NCBI GenBank assembly: GCA_021107495.1
Contig: JAIOSR010000022.1
Location: forward strand, 1-5,812
DNA: 5,812 nt
Direction of reading: 5' to 3'
From: Desulfobacterales bacterium
Lineage (GTDB): Bacteria > Desulfobacterota > DSM-4660 > Desulfatiglandales > Desulfatiglandaceae
Under the pieces are notes generated by a model. It worked only from the letters and a program-made list of their open reading frames with translations, did not search any database and was not told the origin of the DNA. Below, piece by piece: positions 5,214 through 5,812 of the stretch. Numbering within the stretch: the stretch's first letter is position 1; the number at the start of each line of letters is the position of its first letter. The translations under genes were made by a program, and so were the position numbers.

Positions 5214-5812
5214 TTATTTTGCCGCCATTCTTATGGCGCCGTCCAGCCGGATCACTTCTCCGTTGAGCATAGGATTTTCAACAATATGTTGGACCAGTGC
5301 TGCGAATTCGGACGGTTCTCCCAATCGTTTTGGGAATGGCACCATCTTTCCAAGGGCCTCCTGTACGTTTTCCGGGAGTCCCTCAAGCATGGGTGTCCTG
5401 AAGATCCCCGGTGCAATGGTCATTATCCTTATCCCATATTCCGCGAATTCTCGGGCAATGGGGAGTGTCATGCCGGCTACGCCGGCCTTGGAAGCGCTGT
5501 ATGCGGCCTGGCCGATCTGTCCGTCAAAGGCCGCGACAGAGGCCACATTGATCACTACCCCTTTTTCGCCATCATCATTCCCCTGGTTTTTCACAATTTT
5601 TTCGGCAGCCAACCTAACGACATTCATGGTTCCCATCAGGTTTATCTGCACGACTTTATTGAAATGGTCCATGGTCATGGGGCCTTCCTTGCCTAAGACC
5701 TTGGCAGGTGTTCCAACCCCCGCGCAATTGACCACAATGTGAATCGCTCCAAAGGCTTCAATGGTTTTATCTATTCCAGCCTGGACGTTTGCTTCATCCG
5801 TGATATCGGTCA
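5214..5812 (-). CDS. Type II 3-hydroxyacyl-CoA dehydrogenase (SDR, HSD10-like), N-terminus outside window
   Basis: The frame runs without a stop from the TAA at 5216-5214 to the window edge, giving 198 visible residues. The start, with the TGxxxGIG nucleotide-binding loop, lies beyond the edge. A GTG at 5735 lies inside VVNCAG and is only a valine codon. The visible part contains NCAG, the NLMGTMNV helix, the catalytic serine segment NVASVAAFDG and the YxxxK pair in AAYSASKAG. The closely conserved C-terminal stretches MTLPIAREFA, MTIAPGIFRTPML and GEVIRLDGAIRM are typical of the HSD17B10/HADH2 group, whose usual length is about 260 aa. The enzyme oxidises a 3-hydroxyacyl-CoA to a 3-oxoacyl-CoA with NAD+, the step before the thiolase encoded downstream. 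BbsC/BbsD of the toluene pathway are also SDRs; a generic beta-oxidation role is equally possible. The family call is strong. Confidence 0.93.
   Translation of the reverse strand, partial: TDITDEANVQAGIDKTIEAFGAIHIVVNCAGVGTPAKVLGKEGPMTMDHFNKVVQINLMGTMNVVRLAAEKIVKNQGNDDGEKGVVINVASVAAFDGQIGQAAYSASKAGVAGMTLPIAREFAEYGIRIMTIAPGIFRTPMLEGLPENVQEALGKMVPFPKRLGEPSEFAALVQHIVENPMLNGEVIRLDGAIRMAAK

Noticed and set aside
5191..5742. Plus-strand open frames of 183 and 161 codons
   Set aside because: Both are antisense to the dehydrogenase gene, whose catalytic and C-terminal motifs are unmistakable.

Overview
The window looks like chromosome from an anaerobic, sulfate-reducer-type deltaproteobacterium (Desulfobacterota). 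This is an inference from three things: an MglA-family small GTPase with PATAN and PilZ neighbours, a thiolase plus DUF35 (zinc-ribbon/OB) pair next to a type II 3-hydroxyacyl-CoA dehydrogenase, and moderate G+C. No mobile-element gene, CRISPR array or rRNA was found, and no convincing tRNA.

Left edge (1-231, +): the C-terminal part of a PilZ-domain protein. It converges on a three-gene minus-strand cluster, with a non-coding gap at 232-401.

Signalling cluster (402-3250, -), in transcription order: a 303-aa TPR-like protein with an unrecognised C-terminal domain, an MglA-like Ras-type GTPase of 204 aa, and a 393-aa protein with a PATAN (DUF4388) domain followed by two cyclic-nucleotide-binding-like domains. 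A good sigma70-type promoter (TTGACA, 17 nt, CATAAT) lies just upstream of the first gene. A 131-bp gap before the GTPase gene holds a perfect 7-bp dyad and a second imperfect stem-loop. The GTPase and PATAN genes are 9 nt apart and share sequence for stop and ribosome binding. I infer a polarity, surface or motility signalling module in which GTPase state is read by the PATAN/CNB and TPR partners. No MglB (Roadblock) gene is visible.

Spacer (3251-3523): the promoter half is AT-rich. It changes abruptly to a GC-rich, hairpin-forming stretch of about 170 bp that I cannot identify and that may be a dispersed repeat or structured RNA.

Metabolic cluster (3524-5812, -), in transcription order: a type II 3-hydroxyacyl-CoA dehydrogenase (SDR, N-terminus beyond the window), an SCP2-type thiolase, and a DUF35 zinc-ribbon/OB-fold partner. 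Together these would oxidise a 3-hydroxyacyl-CoA to a 3-oxoacyl-CoA and cleave it with CoA. The same set of activities forms the end of the bbs pathway (BbsCD dehydrogenase, BbsB thiolase, BbsA DUF35 subunit) of anaerobic toluene breakdown, but the substrate here cannot be read from the sequence.
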